A stretch of DNA of 64,000 nucleotides from Chamaecrista fasciculata (GCA_003254925.1 QANZ01049480.1:82217-146216); one strand, 5' to 3'; positions 1 to 10,998 are shown, numbered from the stretch's first letter. Notes: generated by a model from the sequence alone, not told the origin. Numbers and translations are program-made.

Positions 1-2526
1 AAACCCCCAAAAGAAGTTGATAATGTCACTATTGATGGTATCCGTCACTTTCTTAGGGCCTGAAAGCAGGATAATTTGTACACCGGATTCGACTGAATAA
101 CAGATTTAATTAAGGTGTCTCTCCCAGCTTGAGAGAGAAGTTGGCTTTTCCAGCCTGCTAGTCTGTTGTTAATCTTTTGAATCAAGTCCTTGAAATTTCG
201 CTTCAGGTCCTGTCTATCATCCACAAAGACTCCCAGATATTTCCCAAGTTTGTTTGTCGCTTCAACTCCAAACAGGTTAATCAATTCAGCTTTGACTATT
301 CTCGGAGTGTTAGGACTCAAAACCAAATTCGACTTCTGGACATTGATACTCAACCCAGCCTGGATACAGAAATCATCCACAATTGGTTTAAGGCAGTACA
401 GCGATCGATCATCAGCCCTGAAGAAAAGGATCAGATCATCTGCATAAAGAAGGTGAGAAATCGAAGGGCCTCTCCGAGCAAATTTAATACCCTGGCAAGT
501 ATTTCTGTTTTCAGCATCTGACACCAGACAAGAAAGAACATTCATACATAGGATGAAAAGATATGGAGAGAGCGGATCACCTTGCCTGAGACCCCTGCGA
601 ACCTCCACATCTGTAGCAATCTGACCATTCTAAAGAAGGGTGAAAGAAGCCGTAGAGATGCAATTCATGATGCAGTTGATAAACCTCTCAGGGAACCTCA
701 TGCGGGCGAGAACAGCCTTCAAGAACACCCAATCAATCCTGTCATAGGCTTTAGCCATATCAACCTTTCGGGCCCCCCACGCAGTCTTCCCTTTTTTTGC
801 TCGATGAACAACAGACATGGCCTCAGAGGCCAAGAAGATATTATCAGAGATGAGTCTACCTTTAACAAAAGCATTTTGGAACGGAGAGACAAGGGAATCC
901 ATCAGACCTTGCATTCGGTTAACCGCTACCTTCGAAATCACTTTGTAAATCACGTTACAGAGACCAATTGGCCGAAAGTCTCTAAATGTCTCAGGATTGT
1001 TTACTTTAGGGATAAGAGAAATGAACGTTGAATTAATGGCAGTCAAATCACAATTACCATCAAAGAAATCTCGGACCAGATGATGAAAATCATTTTGCAT
1101 TATGTTCCAGTACCTGTAGAACACAGCCGCAGGGATCCCATCAAGCCCTGGAGCTTTTAAGGTTTAAGCTGAAAAACCGCCAATTTGACCTCCTCCAGAG
1201 TGACCGGTGCAGTGAGAGTAGCCGAAGACTCACTGGGAACAGTGGGGATATTAATGTTAGTCAGCCAGTTGTGCAGGTCCATGACCGAGTCGACGTTACT
1301 GGTATCAAAGATGCCTTCAAAATATCTTCCTGCTTCCTGCTCGAGTAAGTTATAATCCTCAATCCATAAGCCATCCGAACCTCGAATTTTTTGAATATTA
1401 TTTTGAGCTCTCCTTTTTCTAACAACATTATGAAAATAAGCTGTATTCTTGTCACCCTTCAAAAGCCACATTTGTCTAGATTTTTTAGCCTAGAAGATCT
1501 CCTCCCTCTCATACCATCTCTCCAATTCCACTCTAATTTCAAGTTCCTTCTCATTGAGCTCTCACACTGATTGCGGTCGGGATTCATTTTTTGAGTGAAG
1601 AATATTTTGGATACGAGTCAGCTCATTCTCAAGTCTGTGTATATGCTGTTGAACACTGTTCTGTTCCATACCTGTAAGTCAGACTTCAGTCTTTTAATCT
1701 TTGTGGACACTGCCGTAAGACTAGAAAGAAAGAAGCAACAGAACCATGCATTAGTGACAGTCAGATCACATGCCCCTTCATGCGTCCACATTGCTTCAAA
1801 TCAGAAAGGCTTTTCTTTAACAAGGATACAAAGATCAGTAGCAACAAAAATAGGCGCATGATCAGATGCGGCTATATTGAGAACTTCAGCACTCATGTGA
1901 GGAAAGTGAGTCAACCAAGATGGAGTGAGCAAACATCTATCAAGTCTCTCAACCACTTTGTCTTCACCCTCTCTGTTGTTGCTCCATGTGAACCATTGGC
2001 CTGAGGGAATAAAGTCTATGACTCCCAAATCATTTATCAGATCAAGAAAGGCCGAGGCACCTCTAATATTCATGTTTTTGCTACATTTCTCATTGACATG
2101 TTTTATCTGGTTGAAATCCCCAATAATCATCCATGGTCCTGTTAAATTTACAGCAACATTCTTTAGGTATTCCCAAAGCACATATCGAAGCTTAACTTTA
2201 GGGAAACCATAGACAAAAGTCACATGTGAAAGCACACCATTGTGAGTAACATAAGATAAGTGAATCCAATTTGGGCATACGTCAATGACATTGAGGCTCA
2301 CATTCTTTGCCTAGGCTAAAACTAGTCCACCTTTTTTCCCTTGGGGATCCACCCCAACCACATTACATAGCCCAACTGAATTACAAAAATTAGACGCAAG
2401 ATTAACCGGGCACAAAGTCTCAGCTATGAAGATAACCTCCGGCTTTTTTTCCTTGACAATACGGCGAAGGCGTCTCTTTGTCGGGGCAGCCCGGAGTCCT
2501 CGACAATTCCATGAAATAATTCGCAT
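1..2526 (-). pseudogene. LINE ORF2 pseudogene: endonuclease plus reverse transcriptase
   Basis: Translation starts at the ATG at 2526 with MRIISWNCRGL, the usual start of an endonuclease/exonuclease/phosphatase domain. The conserved blocks GDFNQI and SDHAPI follow in 2301-1801. The RT domain shows GLDGIPA, a FRDFRPIGLCNVIYK block, a GLRQGDPLSP block and the catalytic YADD box (435-446). Breaks I can place are TAG at 2311-2313, TGA at 1801-1803, TAG at 1490-1492, a frameshift near 1157-1163, TAG at 630-632 and a frameshift near 50-62. Between breaks the frame stays readable and resumes in frame across each stop, so most of the decay is point mutation. Normally ORF2 nicks the target and copies the RNA by target-primed reverse transcription; this copy cannot. 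Confidence 0.85.
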
Positions 2527-2907
2527 ATTGTAAATCAGAGTCAAAAGTCGAAATTGTAGAACCCAAAGCCAAACTCCAAATAACCAGAAAGCAAAGTACA
2601 GAAACTAGATTATCCACATCCAACAAATACAAAGCCACGAAACATGATCAAGCAACCCGCATATCGGATCAGACAATGTACAAGCAGCAAAACTAGAAAC
2701 AAGAGACGAAAAAGTAGAAGCCAATGAAAAAGAAATCATAACCCGAAAGAAAGCGTTGAAGGGAACACCAAAAATCTGAGACGCAATGGCCAAAGTCTGA
2801 AAACTGAAATCCCAGCTGAAAACCAATTGACACAAAACCACTAATCAGAAGCCCCACTGCACTGGAAACCACTAGATGGAAACCGAAAACTGTTGTATAA
2901 AGCTAGA

Positions 2908-3080
2908 GAAACCGCTTTTGTAGACCTGTAAACCGCTACTTGAAAACCAGAGACCCAGAAAACCGCTACAAGGATCCAGAAATCAGAAAACCAACGCAAA
3001 ACCGCTACTAGAGTACAAAAAACCAGAAAATTGCTGAAGGAAAACCCGAAAAACCGCTTTTGGGAACAAGAAAACCGCTT
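2908..3080. repeat. Iterated AAACCGCT motif in LINE leader
   Basis: Six copies of AAACCGCT followed by TAC, TTT or similar lie at irregular 20-50 bp spacing, at about 2909, 2931, 2961, 3000, 3052 and 3073. They sit just upstream of ORF2 on the minus strand. The spacing is too irregular for a satellite or a CRISPR array. They could be regulatory repeats of the LINE leader, but that is inference. Confidence 0.5.
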
Positions 3081-3154
3081 TGTAAACCGGAACCCCCTTC
3101 ACTGTCTGTCTTATAGTCCAGTGCCACACCGTCGTCGTCGTACGATCACCCTCT

Positions 3155-3869
3155 TGTTGGGAAATTATAGAGCGAGCGCAGCGGAAGAAAACGAAAAATC
3201 AAAAATTTCGCATAGCCTATAATTTCCTTCCAGGATCCACTAACTGCGTTTATACTAGTAAGGGAAGATGTATACCTAAATTTCAATCGATTGCTTTGAA
3301 ACTTGCGAATCCGAGAAGTCCACAGCAACGCGTGTCCTTCCTCTGCCGGTGATCCACAAGAACAGTTTGGCAGACACCCAGGTGCTAGCCTCCAATCTCT
3401 TCTTCCCAAGAGATTACAGGAACCAATCTACAATCTTGGATTCAAGAAAACTTCTTGAATTCAAGAACCAAGGTGGCACATAAACCTCTCACACACAAGC
3501 CCACTTTGAAACCCTAGTTTTCCAAGATTTCAAGTAGAGTTTCTCTCTCTTGAAAAGTTGACTCTTCCTCTCTCTTCTCTAGGGTTAGGTCGAATTTTTA
3601 GTCTTACTAAAAAAATGGGTCAAGTCGACTTGAGCATATGTGGGTGTTTATAGAGTCTCATTAGGGAATCACATTCCCTAACTCGTGAAATTAGGGAATT
3701 TGCAATAAAGAAATAGGAGTTCCTAAAATTTTGAATTATGATATTACACTAATATTATAATTCAAAACTAAAAGGCAATTTAAATTTAAATTTCAAGATC
3801 AAATCTTGAAAACTAAATCTTGAATGCCTAATCCCCATTGGTCAAGAGGATTTGAATTCTTAATTAAAA
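3155..3869 (+). mobile_element. Truncated long terminal repeat (family A)
   Basis: This copy begins TGTTGGGAAATTATAGAG, like the start of the LTR at 4171, and contains the same GGATCCACTAACT and TTTGGCAGA blocks. The two copies are clearly diverged. It stops abruptly after AATTCTTAATTAAAATA at 3869, where unrelated DNA begins; copy 2 continues through the same point near 4905. I see no coding domain. It could be a half-deleted solo LTR or a piece of a tandem pair broken by a later insertion. Confidence 0.55.
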
Positions 3870-4170
3870 TAGGCCAAAGTCCTATTTTGGTCCCCCAGTT
3901 ATGCTCAAAGTTCCAAATTGGTCCCTCAGTTATTTTTCGTTCCATATTGGTCCCTCAGTTTTCCAAAACTTGGCACATTTGGTCCCTCAAACGTTTTTCA
4001 TCCATTTTTCCGTTAAAAAAAAAGGGAAAAATAAACTTTCATCCCCAAAAGTTTGATTTTCTTATGTTAAAGTCCTTTTCTTTTTACAATAGGATCAAAA
4101 TGTAAGTTAAAGAAATAAATTAAGACTTTAACTGAAGTTGCCCAAAAATACAAATTCTTCATCTTCCTCC
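3870..4170. repeat. Fragment of a TTTTGGTCCC-type TIR element
   Basis: The stretch opens GGCCAAAGTCCTATTTTGGTC and repeats 'ttggtccctcagtt' three times. Other TIR elements here have similar ends (10170-10998, 55430-56280). No matching inverted end is present before the next LTR at 4171, so it is a one-ended remnant. Confidence 0.4.
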
Positions 4171-6370
4171 TGTTGGGAAATCACAGAGGGAGCGCAGTGG
4201 AAGGAAATTTAAAATTTTGGACTAAAACGCAATTAAAACTAAGAGCTAACTCTGTGATTCCTTCCAGGATCCACTAACTATGTTTATACCAGATTAGAAA
4301 GGATGTTTACCTAGTTTTGATCGGTGACTTATCGTATTCGCGAATTTGAGAAGTCCACAGAGTGTCCTTCCTCTACCAGTAATCCACACGAGCAGTTTGG
4401 CAGATGCCTAGGTGCTAGCCTCCTTCACTTCTTCCCAAGTGAANNNNNNNNNNNNNNNNNNNNNNNNNNNNNNNNNNNNNNNNNNNNNNNNNNNNNNNNN
4501 NNNNNNNNNNNNNNNNNNNNNNNNNNNNNNNNNNNNNNNNNNNNNNNNNNNNNNNNNNNNNNNNNNNNNNNNNNNNNNNNNNNNNNNNNNNNNNNNNNNN
4601 NNNNNNNNNNNNNNNNNNNNNNNNNNNNNNNNNNNNNNNNNNNNNNNNNNNNNNNNNNNNNNNNNNNNNNNNNNNNNNNNNNNNNNNNNNNNNNNNNNNN
4701 NNNNNNNNNNNNNNNNNNNNNNNNNNNNNNNNNNNNNNNNNNNNNNNNNNNNNNNNNNNNNNNNNNNNNNNNNNNNNNNNNNNNNNNNNNNNNNNNNNNN
4801 NNNNNNNTAAAAGGCAATTTAAATTTAAATTTCAAGATCAAATCTTGAAAACTAAATCTTGAATGCCCAATCCCCATTGGTCAAGAGGATTTGAATTCTT
4901 AATTAAAATATTACATTAATATCTTAATTTGAAATTCAAAATGCAATCTTGAAATCCAAAATGCAAGATCAAATCTTGCCCATTGGATCAAGCCATGCGC
5001 CATCCTCATGCACCATTTTAAAAGAATTTAATAAATAAGATAACAACCCTAACTCTTAGGAAGTTTTCATTATCTTATTAATATCCCTAACAAATTGAAT
5101 TAAAATATTACCCTAATATCTTAATTCAAACTTGAATCTTGAAATCAAAATCAAATCTTGAATTCAAATTAAAATCTTGATTTAAATTAACAAAACAATT
5201 TTGTTAATTAAAACCAAGAAGAGGCGCCACCCTCTCTTCTTGTTATCCAATATTAAAGAATTTAATAAATCAATAATCCCCTAACTTTTAGGAGGCTTAT
5301 CCAATTTATTGTTCCCTAATATTTTAAACCAGAATTCAATTGTAAATAGATTAATCGAATTAACTATTTAACAATTAATATATTTAAACTTGTCTAAAAA
5401 ATTTAAATATCACAAACATAGATTTTATTTAAGACAAGACTTCATGTCCTAGACATTCAACTATGTCTTAAATTGTGTCACTAAAGTGACTCACGAATTA
5501 ACCCTAATTCGTGTCCCAATACGGTATCTTGATCCTGCTCGTGTGTGACTCAACAGGCCTCACGTGAAGTTGGCAGCAAGCCATCTCTATGACTCACAAG
5601 TCGAGAGCGGACTCTAGCAAGCCATCACGACTACCCAAAACACGTGAGTTATCGCTTTAACGCCAAACGACTTAACCTTAGTACCACCTTGTCTTAATCC
5701 TGATTGTCACACGATATTTTGGTCATGGATAAGGCACGGGAAAGTCATCCTTAATCCAAACCATAACTTTCTCGATTCCTGAGTTAGTCCCATTTCCCTG
5801 TGTGGCCACACATTCCTTGGACAGACTCATCGAGGGCGCCAGTTAAATATCTCTCAACTTAATGAGAGACAAAATTCCTTCTTGGTCAACCACATTCCTC
5901 AGTACGGTAAACAACCAAACCCGTACCTAGCCTGTATGACTACCCTGTTACGGGAAACGTTGGACTAGGCCAAAGTTCGACATCTACAACGCCGGAATAG
6001 TCAAGACCTCAGGTCTAAGGGCATCGTGACAGGTGTACAGGATATGCTAGCTCATGACTAAACCCATGCAGGACTCTCCGGGTCGGTCCAGCAACTTGTA
6101 ACCCTTTACATAATTGCACCATGACTCTCGTAAATCATCTCATGCGTGTATCTCCATACACCAAAGTCATGCTGGTCTTAGTTCATTCACATTCCCACAT
6201 GAATGATCGACCAGGGACAGTTTAGAATAATTATCTCATAATTAATCAGGGATTGTTATCACATTAAACATGCTAATAATATGATAACGACATAATTTAT
6301 CATCCATAAATTAATCAAAATATATGTTCATACATATAAAATGATTGGCCCTAGGACACAATCTCCATCA
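4171..6370 (+). mobile_element. Solo-LTR-like repeat of about 2.2 kb (family A), with a sequence gap
   Basis: This copy starts TGTTGGGAAATCACAG and ends near GGCCCTAGGACACAATC...CATCA, so it has TG...CA ends. The end is supported by the inverted copy at 62889, which shares the extra GATGRAGATTGTG bases. Ns fill 4444-4807, and copy 1 predicts about 360 missing bases there, in good agreement. No primer-binding site or protease/RT coding follows, so this looks like a solo LTR or a non-coding (LARD-like) element. No clean 5-bp target duplication was found: CCTCC on the left, CGTCT on the right. The superfamily is not determined. Confidence 0.55.
4444..4807. other. Assembly gap (364 Ns)
   Basis: This is a run of undetermined bases inside the family A LTR. 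Any reading frame crossing it is meaningless. Confidence 0.99.
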
Positions 6371-6660
6371 CGTCTAGCCAACACGATTCCACCACCGTCT
6401 GTTTTATAGTCCGGCGCCTACCCACACACACCCACCGCCGGCGACAAAATTGGAAGAACAAACACGCCTCTTCCGTCGCGCCGTGTGAAAGAAAACAACC
6501 GTAGCAAGGTCGCTTCGAGCTGTCGACTTTTGATCTGCCCGTTGTGAGTCGTCCCATATCTTCACGCGTCGAGACGCGCCTCCACTCGCCGTCTGTGAAA
6601 CAGTCTGGCGAGTGGTCTCTCTTCAGGTTCTCATCTGTTCTCTTTTGCTCTTAGAGACTA
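6371..6660 (-). other. GC-rich LINE-leader-like remnant
   Basis: The GC content is higher than in flanking DNA. Near 6392-6418 it carries CACCGTCTGTTTTATAGTCC, closely similar to CACTGTCTGTCTTATAGTCC at about 3101-3120, just before the LTR at 3155. On the minus strand this unit is a TATA-like GACTATAAAACAGAC. It may be the continuation of the LINE leader beyond the LTR insertion, or the 5' end of another LINE. No convincing protein is encoded. Confidence 0.35.
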
Positions 6661-7280
6661 GGAGAAAAGAAGTGTCTTGTCTCTGTTCACATCTTCAAAA
6701 ATAATTTATCTAAAATTTTTATAAGATCAGAATCTAGAAAATTTTTATATATATTTTAGTATATGAGATCTAAGTCAAATCTTTCTTAAATATGTTGTTT
6801 AATTTTTTTTTCTTTTCTTATATTATTATATTAAGTTCTCATTAAGCGCATAACTATGTTAACCTTTATTGTATATATGTCTTGTTTTGGTCTTTTTTTT
6901 TGTGGTAGAAGTAGAATTGTTTGGTTTTCACTCATTGCCTTTTCTCATGAATGATCATCTTTCTCACAAAAAGGGAAAAACCATAGCAACTCCCACATCC
7001 AACATTGGCATGCCCATTTACAGTATGATGCTGCTAGCCAACTTTACAAATTAAGCACAAAAACGTTCATTCACAAATCACACTTATAACATCATGGGAC
7101 TTTATTCTCATTATCTCCTTTATCTACTTTTGTCTCTTACCTTATATTAATCAAGACAAATCCTCCTATTTCCATCCTTTGGTCTCTACTTGCATGCGTT
7201 CATTATGCCATAACCTCACCATGCATAGTGAATGAGGTACAAAATTATTCATTTTCTTTCCAAACACATATATTATTTAT
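6661..7280. other. AT-rich intergenic stretch
   Basis: I see no coding, RNA or repeat structure that I can support here. Confidence 0.5.
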
Positions 7281-7282
7281 TT

Positions 7283-7733
7283 GGCAAAAGCACTATTTTC
7301 GTATCTAAATTTTACATCAATATAGTTTTCAATTCCATTCTCAATATTTGTTTACTATTAATTTTGTCCCAAGGTTTAATATTTTGGTCGATTTTATCTT
7401 TTGCTTTAACTTTAGCTAAATATTAATAACAGATTTTATATGACTAATGATATATAATATAAAATTAGTAGAAAAAAAATTTAAATTTTAACATTAACTA
7501 AATATTGATAACAGCTTTCATGTAACTAATGAATATAATATAAAATTGATAAAAAAAACTCAAATCTTAACTTAGATCGAAAAACACAACAGAATGTGTT
7601 GTTAATTTATTAAAAGAATAACGAATAAAACCGATCAAAATGTAAAACTTTAAAGATAAATCAACAGTAAACAAATATTAAAGATAAAATTAAAAATTAA
7701 TATAAAATTTGATAATGAAAAAAATATTTTTGC
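7283..7733. mobile_element. AT-rich TIR (foldback/MITE-like) element
   Basis: The left end GGCAAAAGCACTATTTTCG and the right end, in reverse complement TGCAAAAATATTTTTTTC, are imperfect inverted repeats that continue inward for about 100 bp, with matching AATTTTGTC and TTTGTTTACT blocks. Related sequence occurs at 37640-37990 and 61835-62090. No clear target duplication is visible and nothing is encoded. Confidence 0.4.
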
Positions 7734-7920
7734 ATAATTATTTTGTCATAGGACAATGCATGTTAATTACTAGAAGTTCTAACTCCATATATATTCTCAT
7801 TACTCCTTTCTCCCTTTTAGTGCTACTTCTAAAAAAATGAAAAAAGTGTGCAATTAACACAAGTGATGATTTTTCAGGCAAAAAAAAAAAAAACACANAT
7901 GCCCATATAACTGACGACCG

Positions 7921-8500
7921 CCTCACTCACATGAGACGCCCGCCCCACAAACCCAGAAAAACCCCAAACGACACCTTCATCAGAAGGCACGAACTCGATG
8001 AACAGTCACCCAGAAAAACCCAGAAAAACCCAGAAACTCAACACCCCACACCCAGACCCACACCCATTTTCTCGCTGTCCCACTCACAAACTCACACCCT
8101 ACAGCGAATGACCACCACTCTTTTCAGACCAACCACCCATTTCCGCCGTCACCCACGACGGCCTCTCCAACAGTCAGACACGAAAACACATTTTCCTCAG
8201 AAAAACAAACCCTAACCCAGCGACAAATATACACAATCGATAGAAAATGCTTACCAACAAGCTTGTCACTGGGACCGATTCACTTCCACGGTCACTTCTC
8301 TCCGATTTCCGGCGACGGTTAAGCAACTCCGGCGACTGGACTCCTCAGATTTCTCTCTTCTCTCTCTTCAACTCGCTGAATGGCTAAAAGTGCAAAAGAC
8401 ACAACCTTTGGCCCTTTTATACCCTTGCGAGCGCGGCATACGAGGCGTTTTTTGCTTTTCAAATTTCTGCCTCCCGGGTAGCGACACGTGTCCCTGACAA
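7921..8500 (-). promoter_or_regulatory. GC-rich, promoter-and-leader-like fragment reading leftward
   Basis: On the minus strand there is an ACACGTGT (G-box/ABRE-like) core at about 8484, then TATAAAAGGGCC at about 8412-8423. A CT/GA-rich leader follows, ending in a good splice donor (TTG then GTAAGC) near 8250. No downstream exon is recognisable, so this is either a captured or relict gene 5' end or part of a retroelement. The long proline/threonine-rich plus-strand frame at 7931-8215 is most likely a by-product of repeated CCCAGAAAAA and CA-rich sequence. Confidence 0.3.
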
Positions 8501-8750
8501 GACAACCCTACCTACCACTTGCCCGCCCGCCATGAACCACTGACTTTCCATTTTCCCATGGAAGGCCGCCATTCCTCTTATTTCCTCTGCGTGGGGGACA
8601 AGTACTCCCGCACATTTTTGGGCGTTCGCCAATCGACGCGAATACACTGCCCAAGCACGGATCCCATCGCACTCTCTCCAAATTTGTCATCCCGCTCGCC
8701 TTAAGGAACAGTACGACGAACGCGCTCGTAGACTTCTTTAAGGAGGGACT

Positions 8751-9345
8751 TGTGATACATCACTATTTGGGCGTACGCCTAAACGGCCCTCGCACCGGGC
8801 CTCTTCTCCCCTCCGCACCTTGCGAGACGCCCTCGAGTCAATCGGGCGCCCTCAACACACTTAGGGGCGGTCATGATCCATCCTGGGTCTTGGCGCCCGT
8901 CCCCCAAAATGACACGTGGCCATCCACGATCACCCTGCTCCGCAATCCACGCTACGGGGGATCGTGGGCTGCGAACCAGCTCACCCACGATCTCCAGTCT
9001 CTAGGCGCCCGCCTAGAAACACAACGCGCAATCACCCACGATTGCCTTGCTCCGCAAATCTCGGCCTCCACCATCTTCGCTGGTGGAGATCGTGTCCATC
9101 TACGTGGTCCGCCCCGCGCGCTGACCACCTCTCTCTTCCCTGCTCTATAAATAGAGCCCATTTCACCAGTTCAAGGTTAGCTACTTCTTACACTCTCAAA
9201 CTCTCTTACTCTCTGATTACTCTCTTACTAACTTGAGCGTCGGAGTACACTTCGCAGGGCCCCCCTGTGAAGCTTTTGCAGGTCTTCGTTCAAGTCTTGG
9301 CTCTTGCAGCCCTCTCCGGTGAACTAGGTAAGTGCCAGTCATTTT
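8751..9345 (+). mobile_element. LTR fragment (family B), gypsy/TRIM-like
   Basis: A purine-rich AAGGAGGGACT precedes TGTGATACATCAC, which fits a polypurine tract next to a 3' LTR. The U3 is GC-rich. CTATAAATAGAGCCC (about 9144) serves as a TATA box, and an R/U5 signature ACTTGAGCGTCGGAGTA...CGCAGG...TTGCAGGT lies at about 9230-9285. The same signature recurs at 11330 and 36883. The right boundary is approximate and no target duplication was found. Confidence 0.5.
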
Positions 9346-9699
9346 CCAGTTTATCAACAAGTGTTTTGAAAGAAAAATTACTAATTACTAGCTCGTTTTA
9401 ATTAGAACTAGCTCTTGATATGCTTGTAAGTTGTAAGTTATAAGTTGTAACTGCCTCCGACTAACGTTGATGGTTACATTGGGAAATAAATATGACTAAC
9501 ATTAGTTGTTGGAAAATACTCTTGGGTATGTGAAAAGCTTGTAGGTTGTAGCTAATTATCATTAATATCTTGAAGAAACATTATTGACGAGAAAATATAA
9601 CTGTTTTGTTGAAAATGATGTCAGAGTTTTCCATAATTTGGATCGGGAAAAATATATTATTGAAATAATAATGTGAAGCCACTTGACGATTAATAATTA
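9346..9699. other. AT-rich intergenic stretch
   Basis: I recognise nothing beyond short direct repeats such as TTGTAAGTTATAAGTTGTAA. Confidence 0.4.
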
Positions 9700-9985
9700 C
9701 TCCATTCACTCCATCAGGTTCTATATATATTTGATATTTAAGGTAAATACACACGGATTAAGAAAATGATTGGCTCACCGAGAAAAATGAGATAAAAAGA
9801 CTAAATTATCCCTATTGAAAATAATAGAAATACTTGGGAAATACTTATTCATTTATGACTCTACTATATTTAATAGGGATAAAATGGTAAACAAATAATT
9901 AATGCTATCTTGAATTTATAAAACATCAGATATTTTGAAACAAAAAAAATTCTCTAAAACATCAAATATTCAGAACCGGAGAGAG
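9700..9985. mobile_element. Stowaway-type MITE (Tc1/mariner derivative)
   Basis: The 286-bp element has ends CTCCATTCACTCCATC and, on the other side, GAACCGGAGAGAG, close to the Stowaway CTCCCTCCGTCC consensus. TA dinucleotides flank it on both sides (9698-9699 and 9986-9987), as the family requires. Inward pairs such as TTTGATATTT/AAACATCAGATA are partly palindromic. It has no coding capacity. Confidence 0.65.
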
Positions 9986-10160
9986 TAATAATTTTAATAA
10001 AAGTGATCACTTGCTTATCTTGTTTATCCTAAAATAGAATAATAAGATAATTAAATGGGGTTGGCATGGGGTTTTGTGCGTTAGTTGCGGCAAAAGTCGC
10101 GACTCACTAGCTCCAAAAACACTTGGTTCATGTTTTGCTCTCTTATAACATGGTTACAAA

Positions 10161-10169
10161 TTGTAAAAA
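10161..10169. repeat. Left 9-bp target site duplication TTGTAAAAA
   Basis: This is identical to 10999-11007 across the MULE-like element. A 9-bp duplication is the Mutator hallmark. Confidence 0.85.
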
Positions 10170-10998
10170 GGCTTAAGTGCAATTTTGGTCCCATAACTAT
10201 GACAAAGGTTTCATTTGGGTCCCATAACTTTTTTTGTTGCAATTTTGGTCCCATAATTATGACAAATGTTTCATTTTGGTCTCATAACTTTTTGTGTTAC
10301 AATTTTGGTCCCATAACTATGACAAAGGTTCCACCGTTAGTCCCTTGGTGAATTCTATCCATATTTAGTCGTTAAGTATTACGTGGCATAGTGACTAGGA
10401 TCATGATGTGACAAAATAAGATGAAATGGACTGAAATAGGATCTATATGCAACATATTAAAACTTATCTATACCCAACCACAATATATACAAAGAGTGGT
10501 ACTTCCTCTTCCTCGTCAGCCCAACGAGACTTCCTCTTCCTTGTTCTGCTTCCGGATTTGCCGTCGCCGCCGCTTTGGTCGTTCGACTTTGGCTGAGGGT
10601 CCCATCGACTTCGTCGGTGCCTTCTGCTTGAAGTCTCTTCTTCCCCACCAGATTGGTCCCTGTCAGTATCACTCTTTGTATATATGGTGGTTGGGTATAG
10701 ATAAGTTTTAATATGTTGCATATAGTTCCTATTTCAGTCCATTTCATCTTATTTTGCCACATCATGATCCTAGTTACTATGTCACGTCATACTTAACGGC
10801 TAAATATGGATGAAATTCACCAAGGAACTAACGGTGGAACCTTTTGAGAAGTTATGAGACCAAAATTGCAACAAAAAAAGTTATGGGACTAAAATGAAAC
10901 CTTTGTCATAGTTATGGGACCAAAATTGCAACAAAAAAAGTTATGGGACCAAAATGAAACCTTTGTCATAGTTATGGGACCAAAATTGCACTTAAGCC
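10170..10998. mobile_element. Mutator-like non-autonomous element (Pack-MULE-like), 829 bp
   Basis: Terminal inverted repeats of about 330 bp start GGCTTAAGTGCAATTTTGG and end with the exact reverse complement CCAAAATTGCACTTAAGCC. Each arm contains tandem units of 'ttttggtcccataactatgacaaag'-like sequence. The arms enclose a core of about 165 bp (about 10500-10664) that is much more GC-rich, with CGTCGCCGCCGC and CGACTTCGTCGG. A perfect 9-bp duplication, TTGTAAAAA, flanks the element. Long TIRs, a 9-bp duplication and a GC-rich coding-like core match a Pack-MULE carrying a captured exon fragment. Neither frame of the core is recognisable as a known protein, so the capture is inferred from composition. 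Confidence 0.8.

Larger units (their letters stand above)
1..3154 (-). mobile_element. L1-like LINE (non-LTR retrotransposon), copy 1, decayed and cut by the window edge
   Basis: Read on the minus strand, this is a plant L1-type element. From 5' to 3' it has a leader (about 3154 to 2527), an endonuclease domain and a reverse transcriptase whose 3' end runs off the window at base 1. The leader carries six copies of AAACCGCT on the plus strand (about 2908-3080) and a TATA-like unit near 3100-3130. No ORF1 (gag-like, zinc-knuckle) product is recognisable between the leader and ORF2, so ORF1 is lost or unrecognisable. The 5' side abuts the LTR that starts at 3155. The element cannot be autonomous because its ORF2 has several stops and frameshifts. 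Confidence 0.85.

Noticed and set aside
2908-3080. CRISPR array suggested by the AAACCGCT repeats
   Set aside because: The repeats are 8 bp, spacing varies widely, and the DNA is plant nuclear.
4324-4877. Long open frames across 4324-4877 on both strands
   Set aside because: They exist only because the run of Ns is open in every frame.
7931-8215. 94-codon Pro/Thr/His-rich plus-strand frame
   Set aside because: It is produced by repeated CCCAGAAAAA and CA-rich sequence; no domain, and the better reading of this DNA is a minus-strand promoter and leader.
8752-9150. 132-codon frame
   Set aside because: It lies in the U3 of an LTR with a TATA box at its end; GC-rich LTR sequence is open by chance.
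10421-10765. Frames on both strands of the MULE-like element
   Set aside because: They read through the inverted arms, so the same peptide (IYTQP, GIDKF) appears at both ends; only the core could be coding and it matches nothing I know.
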